Source of the DNA: CAYLPJ01 sp964385465
GTDB lineage: Bacteria; Planctomycetota; Phycisphaerae; SM23-33
Direction: 5' to 3'
DNA length: 5,825 nt
Assembly (NCBI GenBank): GCA_964385465.1
Contig: CAYLPJ010000123.1
Span: 1-5,825, forward strand
A program made the translations under genes and the position numbers. This document shows positions 1-5,785 of the stretch, piece by piece; within the stretch, counting starts at the first letter, position 1, and each line of letters starts with the position of its first letter. The notes below the pieces were generated by a model, which saw nothing but the letters and a program-made list of their open reading frames with translations, was not told the origin of the DNA and made no database searches.

Positions 1-37
1 CAAGAATAAACTTCGCAGACAGGCAATTATTGTGAAA

Positions 38-79
38 GTACAGTGTCCACCGTACACCCGCCCCGGACACGGGGTGTCC
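38..79. repeat. Two adjacent GTGTCC-containing dyads
   Basis: Two neighbouring inverted repeats share the word GTGTCC. The first (38-55) reads GTAC-a-GTG-tc-CAC-c-GTAC, with 7 of 8 positions pairing. The second (65-79) is a perfect 6-bp arm GGACAC / GTGTCC around GGG. GTGTCC recurs at 129-134 and 136-141, so there are four direct copies and one inverted copy in about 100 bases. They lie beyond the hairpin that probably ends the leftward porin gene. They could be an operator for a gene left of the window, the end of an insertion element, or a dispersed repeat. The sequence alone does not decide. Confidence 0.4.
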
Positions 80-98
80 AAGCGTAAAGCACTGACAA

Positions 99-109
99 TA
101 AGTCACTTA
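99..109. repeat. Short palindrome TAAGTCACTTA
   Basis: This is a perfect 11-base odd palindrome (TAAGT-C-ACTTA) in an AT-richer patch of the otherwise GC-rich left flank. Its first eight bases recur as the reverse complement at the extreme right end of the window (5818-5825). No gene covers it. The role is unknown and the length is small enough for chance. Confidence 0.3.
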
Positions 110-186
110 GACGCGAACATATGGTCGTGTGTCCGGTGTCCGGCGGGGTGGACGGAAGTGGCACATGGGGGAGATGGCGCATGGAG

Positions 187-218
187 CGGGCCGGGGCGGT
201 TGGGAGCGCCCCGGCCCG
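187..218 (-). terminator. GC-rich hairpin downstream of the DcaP-like porin gene
   Basis: A perfect 12-bp stem (187-198 with 207-218) encloses an 8-base loop. It starts 42 bases after the stop codon of the leftward porin gene. Eleven of the arms' core bases are the GC-only run GGGCCGGGGCG. On the minus strand no U-tract follows, so it is not a textbook intrinsic terminator. It is more likely a U-less terminator or a 3'-end stabilising or Rho-linked hairpin. Its position just past the gene is the main argument. Confidence 0.6.
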
Positions 219-260
219 GTGGTGGTCTCGTTGCCCGCGGCCGCGAGGGGCCGGCGTGTG

Positions 261-1625
261 TCAGAACTTGTAGATGAAGGAGGACTGGACGCGGATGCTG
301 TCGCCGGCGGCCTGGTCGTAGTAGCGGGTCAGCCAGCGGGAGATCTCGACGCCGACGGAGGCGTTGGGGTTGATCTCGTAGATGGCGTTGCCGAAGATCG
401 AGCTGTTGCAGGTGCGTGTGCTGGAGCTGATGAAGTCCTCGTCGTCGTTGCAGAGGAACTCGCCGGAGCAGCCGACGTTGAACCGCCAGCAATCCCAGGG
501 CCCGAGGCTCAGTGCGAGCCAGCCGCCGGCGGACTGGACCTCTCGGACGTCGCGCCCGCTGTTGTGGACGAGGATGCCCTGGCCGATCCCGCCGAGGTAG
601 GCGTCGAGGTCCTCGCCGGTGAAGCCCTCGGCCTTGATCGCCAGCCAGTCGGTGACCGGCAGGAGCAGGTCGATGTTGGCCGACCAGCTATCGACGTCGA
701 CGTGGCTGTCGGTCGAGTCGTAGTCGTACTCCTCCATGGCGTAGTGCCCGGAGACGCCGACGACGGTCTTGCGTCCGCCGAGGCCCGGGAAGCTGAGGCT
801 GGCGCGGCCCTGAACGCCGGGGAATCCGGCATCCTCGCCGGTGTCGCCGGGGTCGAAGGTGCTGTCGTGGCCGATGGTTCGGGCGAGGGCCCCGGTGAGG
901 GTCAGCTCGACGTCGGGGCAGAGCACGAAGCCCTGGGTGGCGCGGACCTGCGGGCGGCGGTAGCCGATGTTGCCCACCCACCACTGGACGGAGTAGTTGA
1001 GCGTCGAGGGGTTCAGCGGGGAGATCACGTCCCAGGTCTGGCCGGCGAGCACGCTGAAGCGTTTCTTGGGCCAGTCCAGCTTGAGGAAGGCGTGCCTCAT
1101 GCGGGGCAGCGGGGTGTTCTCGCTGCTGCCGGAGTAGAAGTCGATCTCGACGAGCCCGGAGGTGCGGAAGTCCTCATCGCCGGGGCCGTTGACCTTCAGG
1201 CCCAGGCGGGTCTCGCGGGCGGTGAGGTTGAACGTGTGGTCGTTGCCGCGTCCCTCGTCGCTCTCGACCCACCGGGCGAAGTTGCCCGTATCCGTGCGGG
1301 CGGTGTCGATGGCGGCGTCGGCCTTGATCTTGCCGTAGAGCTGCACGTCGAGGTTGGCCCAGACGTTGTGGCGCGTGACGTCCCGCTTGGCGGCGTCCTT
1401 GGCGATGTCCTTGTGGACCTTCATGACCTCGCCGCGCTCGATGATGCCCTTCAGCCGGCGGTTCTCCGCCCGGGTGTCCTTGACCGTGTCGGTCAGCGAG
1501 CGGACCTGGTTCTCCAGGGCCTTGACGCGGTCGGCAAGCGCCTCGTCGCCGTCGGCGGCACGGACGGGCGCAACGGCCGCGAGGGCGGCGGCGAGCACAG
1601 CGAAAGCCAGCGGTATCCGGGGCAT
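261..1625 (-). CDS. DcaP-like outer-membrane porin with N-terminal coiled coil
   Basis: This encodes a 454-residue outer-membrane channel, probably trimeric, for passive entry of small solutes. Residues 1-23 form a signal peptide ending VRA before ADGDEA. Residues 30-62 follow a heptad register (L30, V34, L37, V41, L44, V48, N55, L58, I62), so a coiled coil is expected. The barrel follows, beginning YGKIKADAAIDT at residues 97-108. It includes ARETRLGLKV and a GLVEIDFYSG strand with LAGQTWD downstream, resembling the DcaP family, and ends in the aromatic residue Phe, typical of barrels recognised by the BAM machinery. Six cysteines occur (236, 379, 386, 392, 406 and one near each acidic loop segment is not required), four of them clustered in residues 379-406 around CNDDEDF. 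The ATG at 1625 is chosen because AGGAG lies 8 bases upstream and it opens the signal peptide. The frame stays open upstream to 1979, but without hydrophobic sequence or a better ribosome site. It is transcribed divergently from the symporter operon and may share its regulation. The substrate is unknown. Confidence 0.82.
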   Translation of the reverse strand: MPRIPLAFAVLAAALAAVAPVRAADGDEALADRVKALENQVRSLTDTVKDTRAENRRLKGIIERGEVMKVHKDIAKDAAKRDVTRHNVWANLDVQLYGKIKADAAIDTARTDTGNFARWVESDEGRGNDHTFNLTARETRLGLKVNGPGDEDFRTSGLVEIDFYSGSSENTPLPRMRHAFLKLDWPKKRFSVLAGQTWDVISPLNPSTLNYSVQWWVGNIGYRRPQVRATQGFVLCPDVELTLTGALARTIGHDSTFDPGDTGEDAGFPGVQGRASLSFPGLGGRKTVVGVSGHYAMEEYDYDSTDSHVDVDSWSANIDLLLPVTDWLAIKAEGFTGEDLDAYLGGIGQGILVHNSGRDVREVQSAGGWLALSLGPWDCWRFNVGCSGEFLCNDDEDFISSSTRTCNSSIFGNAIYEINPNASVGVEISRWLTRYYDQAAGDSIRVQSSFIYKF

Positions 1626-1847
1626 AGGGCGGTCTCCTCTTCGGTCCTTCGCCGGGCCGCCGGATACGCTGCCGACGGCGCGGCCGGGGTTCTCTGGGCG
1701 TGCGGCGGACGGGCAGGCCCGCGCGGGCGCCTTGTGAGGGTAGGTCGGCAGCGGGGCCCTCGTATCATGAAGTTTTTCTTGGGTTGGTCGGCGGCTCTGG
1801 CGGTTTGGGAGGCGCGAGCGGATCGCGGGATTTTGCGAAATACCCCC

Positions 1848-1876
1848 TTGCAATCCCCGGGAGAATCCCCGATAAG
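1848..1876 (+). promoter_or_regulatory. Weak sigma-70-type promoter candidate
   Basis: TTGCAA (1848-1853) and GATAAG (1871-1876) are spaced by exactly 17 bases. Each hexamer matches 4 of 6 consensus bases. Transcription would start near 1883 and leave a leader of roughly 160 bases before the accessory-protein gene. In a GC-rich intergenic region a match of this quality can arise by chance, and the sigma-54 candidate just downstream is the better match. Confidence 0.3.
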
Positions 1877-1896
1877 GCGTCGGTCGTAGTGACGGA

Positions 1897-1912
1897 CGGC
1901 ACGGCAGTTGCG
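1897..1912 (+). promoter_or_regulatory. Sigma-54 (-24/-12) promoter candidate
   Basis: CGGCACG (1897-1903), four bases, then TTGC (1908-1911) matches the RpoN consensus TGGCACG-N4-TTGC. The only mismatches are the first T (here C) and the A/T after TTGC (here G). The invariant GG and GC doublets are present at the required 10-base spacing. The start would fall near 1922, about 120 bases before the accessory-protein gene. If real, the operon needs an enhancer-binding activator, as several sigma-54-controlled transporter operons do. No activator gene is in the window. Confidence 0.5.
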
Positions 1913-2041
1913 GCTGAATTGGGCAGGCTCGGGCACTTCTCATCTCATCGCCCGGGCCGATCCGGCAGACGATGGGCACCGGTCCGCGGTGGAGTTCGCT
2001 CCCACCGGCGGCGGGCCCGCAGGAAAAGAGGACGCCTCGCC

Positions 2042-2212
2042 ATGCTAGGGATTGAAGACCCGTTCGTGTGGATCGCCTACATCCTCTGTATCGCCAGCAC
2101 GATCCTGTGCGTGATCTACGGCGCGATCTGCTGGAACCGCGGCGACGAACCCGCCGAGACCGAGGACATCACGTGGGCCAAGGAAGAGCAGAAGGTCGAG
2201 GAGGAGATGTAG
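2042..2212 (+). CDS. Symporter small accessory protein (56 aa)
   Basis: This is a 56-residue inner-membrane protein. It begins MLGIEDPFVW, has one hydrophobic span at about residues 9-30 (WIAYILCIASTILCVIYGAI) and then WNRG, and ends in a strongly acidic tail (residues 35-56, including EEQKVEEEM). AGAGGA lies 9 bases before the ATG. The family resembles the short proteins annotated as symporter small accessory protein, encoded directly before SSS transporters; this is recognition from memory. By analogy with other two-component SSS systems (YhdT-PanF, MctS-MctP, DUF4212 partners) it probably helps fold, stabilise or activate the symporter 64 bases downstream. The frame is open back to 1700, but that extension is arginine-rich and lacks a ribosome site, so the short start is preferred. 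C16, C23 and C30 are in or at the edge of the span; their role, if any, is unknown. Confidence 0.8.
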   Translation: MLGIEDPFVWIAYILCIASTILCVIYGAICWNRGDEPAETEDITWAKEEQKVEEEM

Positions 2213-2276
2213 GCCTCCCCGGCCCTGCCCGTCAGGTCGTCCCGTCGTTATCGCTCGCTCCAGGGAGACGCAAGAC

Positions 2277-4106
2277 ATGATCGCACAGTCATTGGGCGCG
2301 CCCGAGATCATCGTCGTCGTTCTGTACCTGCTGATCGTGGGGTACCTCGGCTGGCTCGGGTTTCACCGGACGAAGTCGGCGACGGACTACCTCGTCGCGG
2401 GGCGGAAGATTCACCCGTTCGTGATGGCTCTCAGCTACGGGGCGACGTTCATCTCGACCAGCGCGATCGTCGGCTTCGGCGGGGTGGCGGGCCTGTTCGG
2501 GATGAGCCTGCTGTGGCTGACGTTCCTGAACATCTTCGTGGGCATCTTCATCGCGTTCGTCTGCCTGGGCGGGCCTGCGCGGCACATGGGCCACCGGCTG
2601 GACGCCCACACGTTCCCGGAGCTTCTGGGTCGCCGGTACGGCAGCACGTTCATCCAGGTCTTCTCGGGGCTGGTGATCTTCCTGTTCATCCCGCTGTACG
2701 CCGCGGCGGTGCTGATCGGCGGGTGCGAGTTCATCGCCACGCAGTTCGGGATCACCTACCAGGTGGCGTTGCTGGTCTTCAGCGTGCTGATCGCGGCGTA
2801 CGTGGTGATCGGCGGGCTCAAGGGCGTGATGTACACGGACGCCCTCCAGGGCTCGGTGATGTTCCTCGGCATGATCGTGCTGCTGCTGTTCACCTACACC
2901 AAGCTGGGCGGCGTGACCGAGGGGCACCAGGCGCTGACGGACCTCAAGACGCTGGTCCCGGGCAAGCTCAAGGCGATCGGGCACGAGGGCTGGACGGCCA
3001 TGCCGCCGTTCGGCTGGGGCGAGGCGAAGTACAACCTCTGGTGGATCGTGGTCAGCACGATCACGCTGGGGGTGGGCATCGGCGTGCTGGCCCAGCCGCA
3101 GTTGGTGGTGCGGTTCATGACGGTGCAGTCGCGCAAGCAGCTCAACCGCGCGGTGCTGGTCGGCGGGGTGTTCATCCTGATCATGACCGGCGTGGCGTTC
3201 ACGGTGGGCAGCCTGTCCAACGCGTACTTCGCGAAGTTCGGCCCGCAGCTCAAGGGGCGCGTGGTCAAGACGATCGACGCCGAGAAGCACCACGCGGTGC
3301 TGCAGTTGATGGCCCCCGGAGACGCCAACGCATGGGCGGACGTGCCGGGCAAGATGGCCCCGGTGGTGCTGTCGAACCCCGGCGGCGAGCCGCTGGCGAC
3401 GGCGACGGTGGACGGCAACGCGGTGGACGTGGTGGCCGGGCGCACGATCTCGATCGTGCTGGCCAAGGGCAACGCCGGGCAGATCATCCCGACGTACATC
3501 ACCTCGGCGCTGCCGGACTGGTTCGGGCTGGTGTTCCTGCTGACGCTGCTGGCGGCGGCGATGAGCACGCTGTCCAGCCAGTTCCACGCGGTGGGCACGA
3601 GCATTGGGCGGGACGTCTACGAGCAGGTGACCGGGCGGCACGGGCAGAGCATCGGCGTCACGCGGATCGGGATCATCATCGGCATCGTCATCGCGGTGCT
3701 GATCAGCCTGGAAGGGCGCGAGAGCACGATGATCGCGCGGGCGACGGCGATCTTCTTCGGCCTGTGCGCGTCGGCGTTCCTGCCGGCGTTCGTCGGGGGG
3801 CTGTTCTCCAAGCGGGTCACCCGCGCCGGGGCGGTGGCGTCGGTGCTGGTCGGCTTCGCGGTGACGGCGTTCTGGCTGCTGTTCGTCAAGGCCAAGGAGG
3901 CCTCGGCGATCGGGCTGGTGCAGAGGATCACCGACGGCAAGCCGAGCATCCTCGCCGGCGCGCCGGGCAACTGGCCGGTGGTCGACCCGATCGTGGTCGC
4001 CCTGCCGCTGAGCATCGCGGTGCTGATCGTCGTCTCGCTGATCACCAAGCCCCCCAGCGACGAGCACCTCGCCAAATGCTTCCACGGACACAAGATGGGA
4101 AAGTAA
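2277..4106 (+). CDS. Sodium:solute symporter (SSS family) with long periplasmic loop
   Basis: This is a 609-residue inner-membrane Na+-coupled importer of the LeuT fold. I count 13 hydrophobic spans, near residues 9-28, 47-72, 76-97, 125-149, 162-179, 189-207, 253-274, 292-313, 415-438, 461-477, 487-509, 514-537 and 571-589, the usual SSS number. Core span 1 has SYGATFISTSAIVG, and core span 8 has AAAMSTLSSQ followed by GRDVYE. Aligned by eye to PutP, the Na+-site positions are kept as A56, I59, A427, S430 and T431; PutP Asp55 is Phe58 here. QPQLVVRFMTV (273-283) is also typical of the family. The loop before span 9 is about 100 residues (314-414), longer than the few tens usual there. AGGGAG sits 9 bases before the ATG. 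The gene follows the accessory protein by 64 bases and precedes a porin, so the three probably act together. The substrate is unknown; a carboxylate or similar small anion is possible. Confidence 0.9.
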   Translation: MIAQSLGAPEIIVVVLYLLIVGYLGWLGFHRTKSATDYLVAGRKIHPFVMALSYGATFISTSAIVGFGGVAGLFGMSLLWLTFLNIFVGIFIAFVCLGGPARHMGHRLDAHTFPELLGRRYGSTFIQVFSGLVIFLFIPLYAAAVLIGGCEFIATQFGITYQVALLVFSVLIAAYVVIGGLKGVMYTDALQGSVMFLGMIVLLLFTYTKLGGVTEGHQALTDLKTLVPGKLKAIGHEGWTAMPPFGWGEAKYNLWWIVVSTITLGVGIGVLAQPQLVVRFMTVQSRKQLNRAVLVGGVFILIMTGVAFTVGSLSNAYFAKFGPQLKGRVVKTIDAEKHHAVLQLMAPGDANAWADVPGKMAPVVLSNPGGEPLATATVDGNAVDVVAGRTISIVLAKGNAGQIIPTYITSALPDWFGLVFLLTLLAAAMSTLSSQFHAVGTSIGRDVYEQVTGRHGQSIGVTRIGIIIGIVIAVLISLEGRESTMIARATAIFFGLCASAFLPAFVGGLFSKRVTRAGAVASVLVGFAVTAFWLLFVKAKEASAIGLVQRITDGKPSILAGAPGNWPVVDPIVVALPLSIAVLIVVSLITKPPSDEHLAKCFHGHKMGK

Positions 4107-4118
4107 TTTACGCAAGCG

Positions 4119-4146
4119 ATCGGCCGCCGTCGGCCGATGACGGCGG
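4119..4146 (+). promoter_or_regulatory. Overlapping alternative hairpins between symporter and porin genes
   Basis: Two perfect 8-bp hairpins overlap here and cannot form together. Hairpin A pairs ATCGGCCG (4119-4126) with CGGCCGAT (4131-4138) around the loop CCGT. Hairpin B pairs CCGCCGTC (4124-4131) with GACGGCGG (4139-4146) around a 7-base loop. They start 12 bases after the symporter stop codon and end about 70 bases before the porin ATG. Neither is followed by a U-tract. They could tune read-through, processing or relative abundance of the inner- and outer-membrane genes. The remaining spacer, 4150-4215, is purine-rich and looks unstructured, and I see no promoter in it. Confidence 0.55.
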
Positions 4147-4215
4147 TTGAGGGACCGGACAATCAGGAACACGAGCCAAGGGCAACGAGACCCGAGAGCA
4201 AGGAGCAAGAAAGCT

Positions 4216-5679
4216 ATGGGTAGCAAGTCGACATGGATCATGGCCGTGGCGCTGGGCGTGCTGCTGCTGGCGCCGCTGGCGACGGCGGCCGAGGCCGGTG
4301 GCGAACGCGCCGGGTGCAACTGCATCTTCTGCCAGGCGAAGGAGTCCGTTCAGGAGGCCGCGCCGTGGCTGAAGCTGTTCGGCGACGTGCGGCTTCGCGA
4401 GATCGTGGCCCCCAACCTGCTGCTGGACGACGAGGACCGCCACTTCCAGCGGTTCCGCTTCCGCGCGGGCGCGACGGTGACGCCGGTGGAGAACCTGGAC
4501 TTCAACTTCCGGATGGTCTACGAGATCCGGAACTTCTGCCAGCCGGACCGCAAGCTGCTGGTCCGCAACCAGTACTTCATCGACGACGTGACGACCAACG
4601 AGATCATCATCGACCGGCTGAACGTCACGTGGAGCAAGATCCTCGGGCTGCCGCTGAAGGCGGTCGTCGGCCGCCAGGACATCATCCTGGGCAACGGCTG
4701 GCTGGTGCTGGACGGCACGCCGCTTGACGGCTCGCGGACGATCTTCTTCGACGCCGCCCGGCTGACGCTGGACATGCCTGCGGCGAAGATGAAGGCCGAC
4801 CTGATCTACATCACCAACCACGCCGACACGGACCGGTGGCTGACGCCGATGAACGATCAGGACTTCCACAACCACGAGCAGGACGAGCAGGGCGTGATCC
4901 TGTACCTGACCAACACCTGCCTGCCGAACACGCAGTTGGACGGGTACTTCATCTACAAGCACGACGAGCGCGTCCTCGGCGACGAGCCGGGCGACATCGC
5001 CCCCGGGCAGATGGCCCCCTGGCAGCAGGGCGCCCACTCGGACATCTACACCCTCGGCGGGCGTGCGACGCACAAGTTCGACGACCACTGGTCGGCCCGC
5101 GGCGAGTTCGCCTGGCAGTTCGGCAGCAAGAACCTCTTCCCCATGGACGTCCGCCAGGACCTCTGCGCGTGGGGCTTCAACAGCCGCGTGACCTACGCCT
5201 TCGCCGACGAGCTCCAGAACGAGCTGCACGCCGGCTACGAGTTCCTCTCCGGCGAGGAAGGCGCCAACGGCGACCGCTCCAGCCAGTTCGACCCGCTGTG
5301 GGGCCGCTGGCCTCAGTTCAGCGAGCTGTACGTCTACCCCGTCGCCCTGGAGAACCGCCCGGGCGAGACGACCAACATGCACCGGATCAACCTCGGATGG
5401 TCCTGCGTGCCCTGCGACCCGCTGAAGCTGGGGGTGGACTACCACGTGCTGTTCTCGCACCACAACGCCTACGGCACCTCCCGCAGCCGCGGCGGGCGGA
5501 TCTTCACCGACGACGGCTCCTGCCGCGGGCAACTGCTGGTCGGCAAGCTGACCTACAAGTTCAACAAGCACGTCAGCGGGCACCTGCTCGGCGAGCTGTT
5601 CTTCCCGGGCGACTTCTACAGCGACAACTACAACGACGTCGCCGCCTTCCTCCGCTACGAGCTGATGTTCACCTGGTAG
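4216..5679 (+). CDS. Alginate-export-family outer-membrane channel
   Basis: This is a 487-residue beta-barrel. Residues 1-27 are a signal peptide (hydrophobic 8-22, likely cleavage after AEA). The mature start carries CNCIFC (Cys34, 36, 39), then WLKLFGDVRLRE opens the barrel. Residues 150-183 match the alginate-export family signature: VGRQDIILGNGWLV, then DGSRTIFFDAARL. The C-terminus has FFPGDF (462-467) and ends LRYELMFTW, an aromatic terminus usual for BAM substrates. Despite the family name, members outside the Pseudomonas AlgE group are general or anion-selective porins, so alginate secretion is not implied; no alginate gene is nearby. The ATG at 4216 is preferred to a TTG at 4147 because AGGAG lies 10 bases upstream and it gives a clean signal peptide. 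Nine cysteines (34, 36, 39, 108, 235, 317, 397, 400, 436) are many for a barrel. It is last in the operon and probably feeds the symporter's substrate into the periplasm. Confidence 0.85.
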   Translation: MGSKSTWIMAVALGVLLLAPLATAAEAGGERAGCNCIFCQAKESVQEAAPWLKLFGDVRLREIVAPNLLLDDEDRHFQRFRFRAGATVTPVENLDFNFRMVYEIRNFCQPDRKLLVRNQYFIDDVTTNEIIIDRLNVTWSKILGLPLKAVVGRQDIILGNGWLVLDGTPLDGSRTIFFDAARLTLDMPAAKMKADLIYITNHADTDRWLTPMNDQDFHNHEQDEQGVILYLTNTCLPNTQLDGYFIYKHDERVLGDEPGDIAPGQMAPWQQGAHSDIYTLGGRATHKFDDHWSARGEFAWQFGSKNLFPMDVRQDLCAWGFNSRVTYAFADELQNELHAGYEFLSGEEGANGDRSSQFDPLWGRWPQFSELYVYPVALENRPGETTNMHRINLGWSCVPCDPLKLGVDYHVLFSHHNAYGTSRSRGGRIFTDDGSCRGQLLVGKLTYKFNKHVSGHLLGELFFPGDFYSDNYNDVAAFLRYELMFTW

Positions 5680-5712
5680 CCGCCCCGCGACGACGACCCC
5701 TGCGACGCACCC

Positions 5713-5746
5713 CCGGGGCCGCTTGGCAGACGCCGAGCGGCCCCGG
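5713..5746 (+). terminator. Strong hairpin ending the symporter-porin operon
   Basis: A 15-bp stem (5713-5727 with 5732-5746) contains one G-U wobble and has the tetraloop AGAC. It starts 34 bases after the porin stop codon. It is the strongest hairpin in the window. The following bases (CTCGTTCCC) are not a U-tract, so release would have to be U-independent or Rho-assisted. Its location after the last gene supports a 3'-end role. Confidence 0.65.
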
Positions 5747-5785
5747 CTCGTTCCCGGCCGGCGGCGCCCCCCGTGTGCGACATTT

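Larger units (their letters stand above)
1626..2041. other. 416-base divergent regulatory region, no gene
   Basis: This stretch separates the leftward DcaP-like porin from the rightward symporter operon. Open frames cross it on both strands (extensions of the flanking genes), but they are arginine- and proline-rich GC-frame artefacts without start signals. Rightward it holds a sigma-54-like site (1897-1912) and a sigma-70-like site (1848-1876). An AT-richer patch around 1763-1780 has a partial resemblance to an IHF site (two mismatches), which would suit DNA bending between an enhancer and a sigma-54 promoter. I found no convincing promoter for the leftward gene. The leader also contains a 10-base palindrome at 2011-2020. 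Confidence 0.6.

Noticed and set aside
159..184. Imperfect direct repeat TGGCACATGG / TGGCGCATGG, checked as sigma-54 boxes
   Set aside because: It resembles the -24 box, but no GC doublet falls at the required spacing. Two ten-base copies with one mismatch are too little to call an element.
236..245. CGCGGCCGCG palindrome between the hairpin and the porin stop codon
   Set aside because: A 10-base GC-only palindrome is expected by chance in sequence this GC-rich, and its position suggests no function.
32..277. 81-residue plus-strand frame starting at GTG in the left flank
   Set aside because: It runs through the dyad repeats and the hairpin and ends antisense to the porin's 3' end. It has no ribosome site and no recognisable protein character.
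129..1889. 586-residue plus-strand frame antisense to the DcaP-like porin
   Set aside because: The translation is a low-complexity mix of A, V, G, D and L, typical of the opposite strand of a GC-rich gene. The minus-strand frame has a signal peptide, coiled coil and barrel ending in Phe.
1626..1979. N-terminal extension of the DcaP-like porin to the first start in frame
   Set aside because: The extension is rich in R, P and S, has no ribosome site, and would bury the signal peptide. The ATG at 1625 has AGGAG at good spacing.
1700..2041. N-terminal extension of the 56-aa accessory protein
   Set aside because: The added 114 residues are arginine- and glycine-rich, overlap both promoter candidates and have no start signal, whereas the ATG at 2042 has AGAGGA 9 bases upstream.
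1972..2055. 27-codon upstream frame overlapping the start of the accessory-protein gene
   Set aside because: An ATG in the leader could open a leader peptide, but no ribosome site precedes it and the peptide has no regulatory-looking run of one amino acid.
2289..4325. 678-residue minus-strand frame across the symporter
   Set aside because: It is rich in R, H, D, Q and A with no domain. The plus strand encodes a clear 13-span SSS protein over the same bases.
4108..5583. 491-residue minus-strand frame antisense to the alginate-export-type barrel
   Set aside because: It is a V-, L-, D- and H-rich shadow of a GC-rich gene, without signals or motifs. The plus-strand protein is recognisable from end to end.
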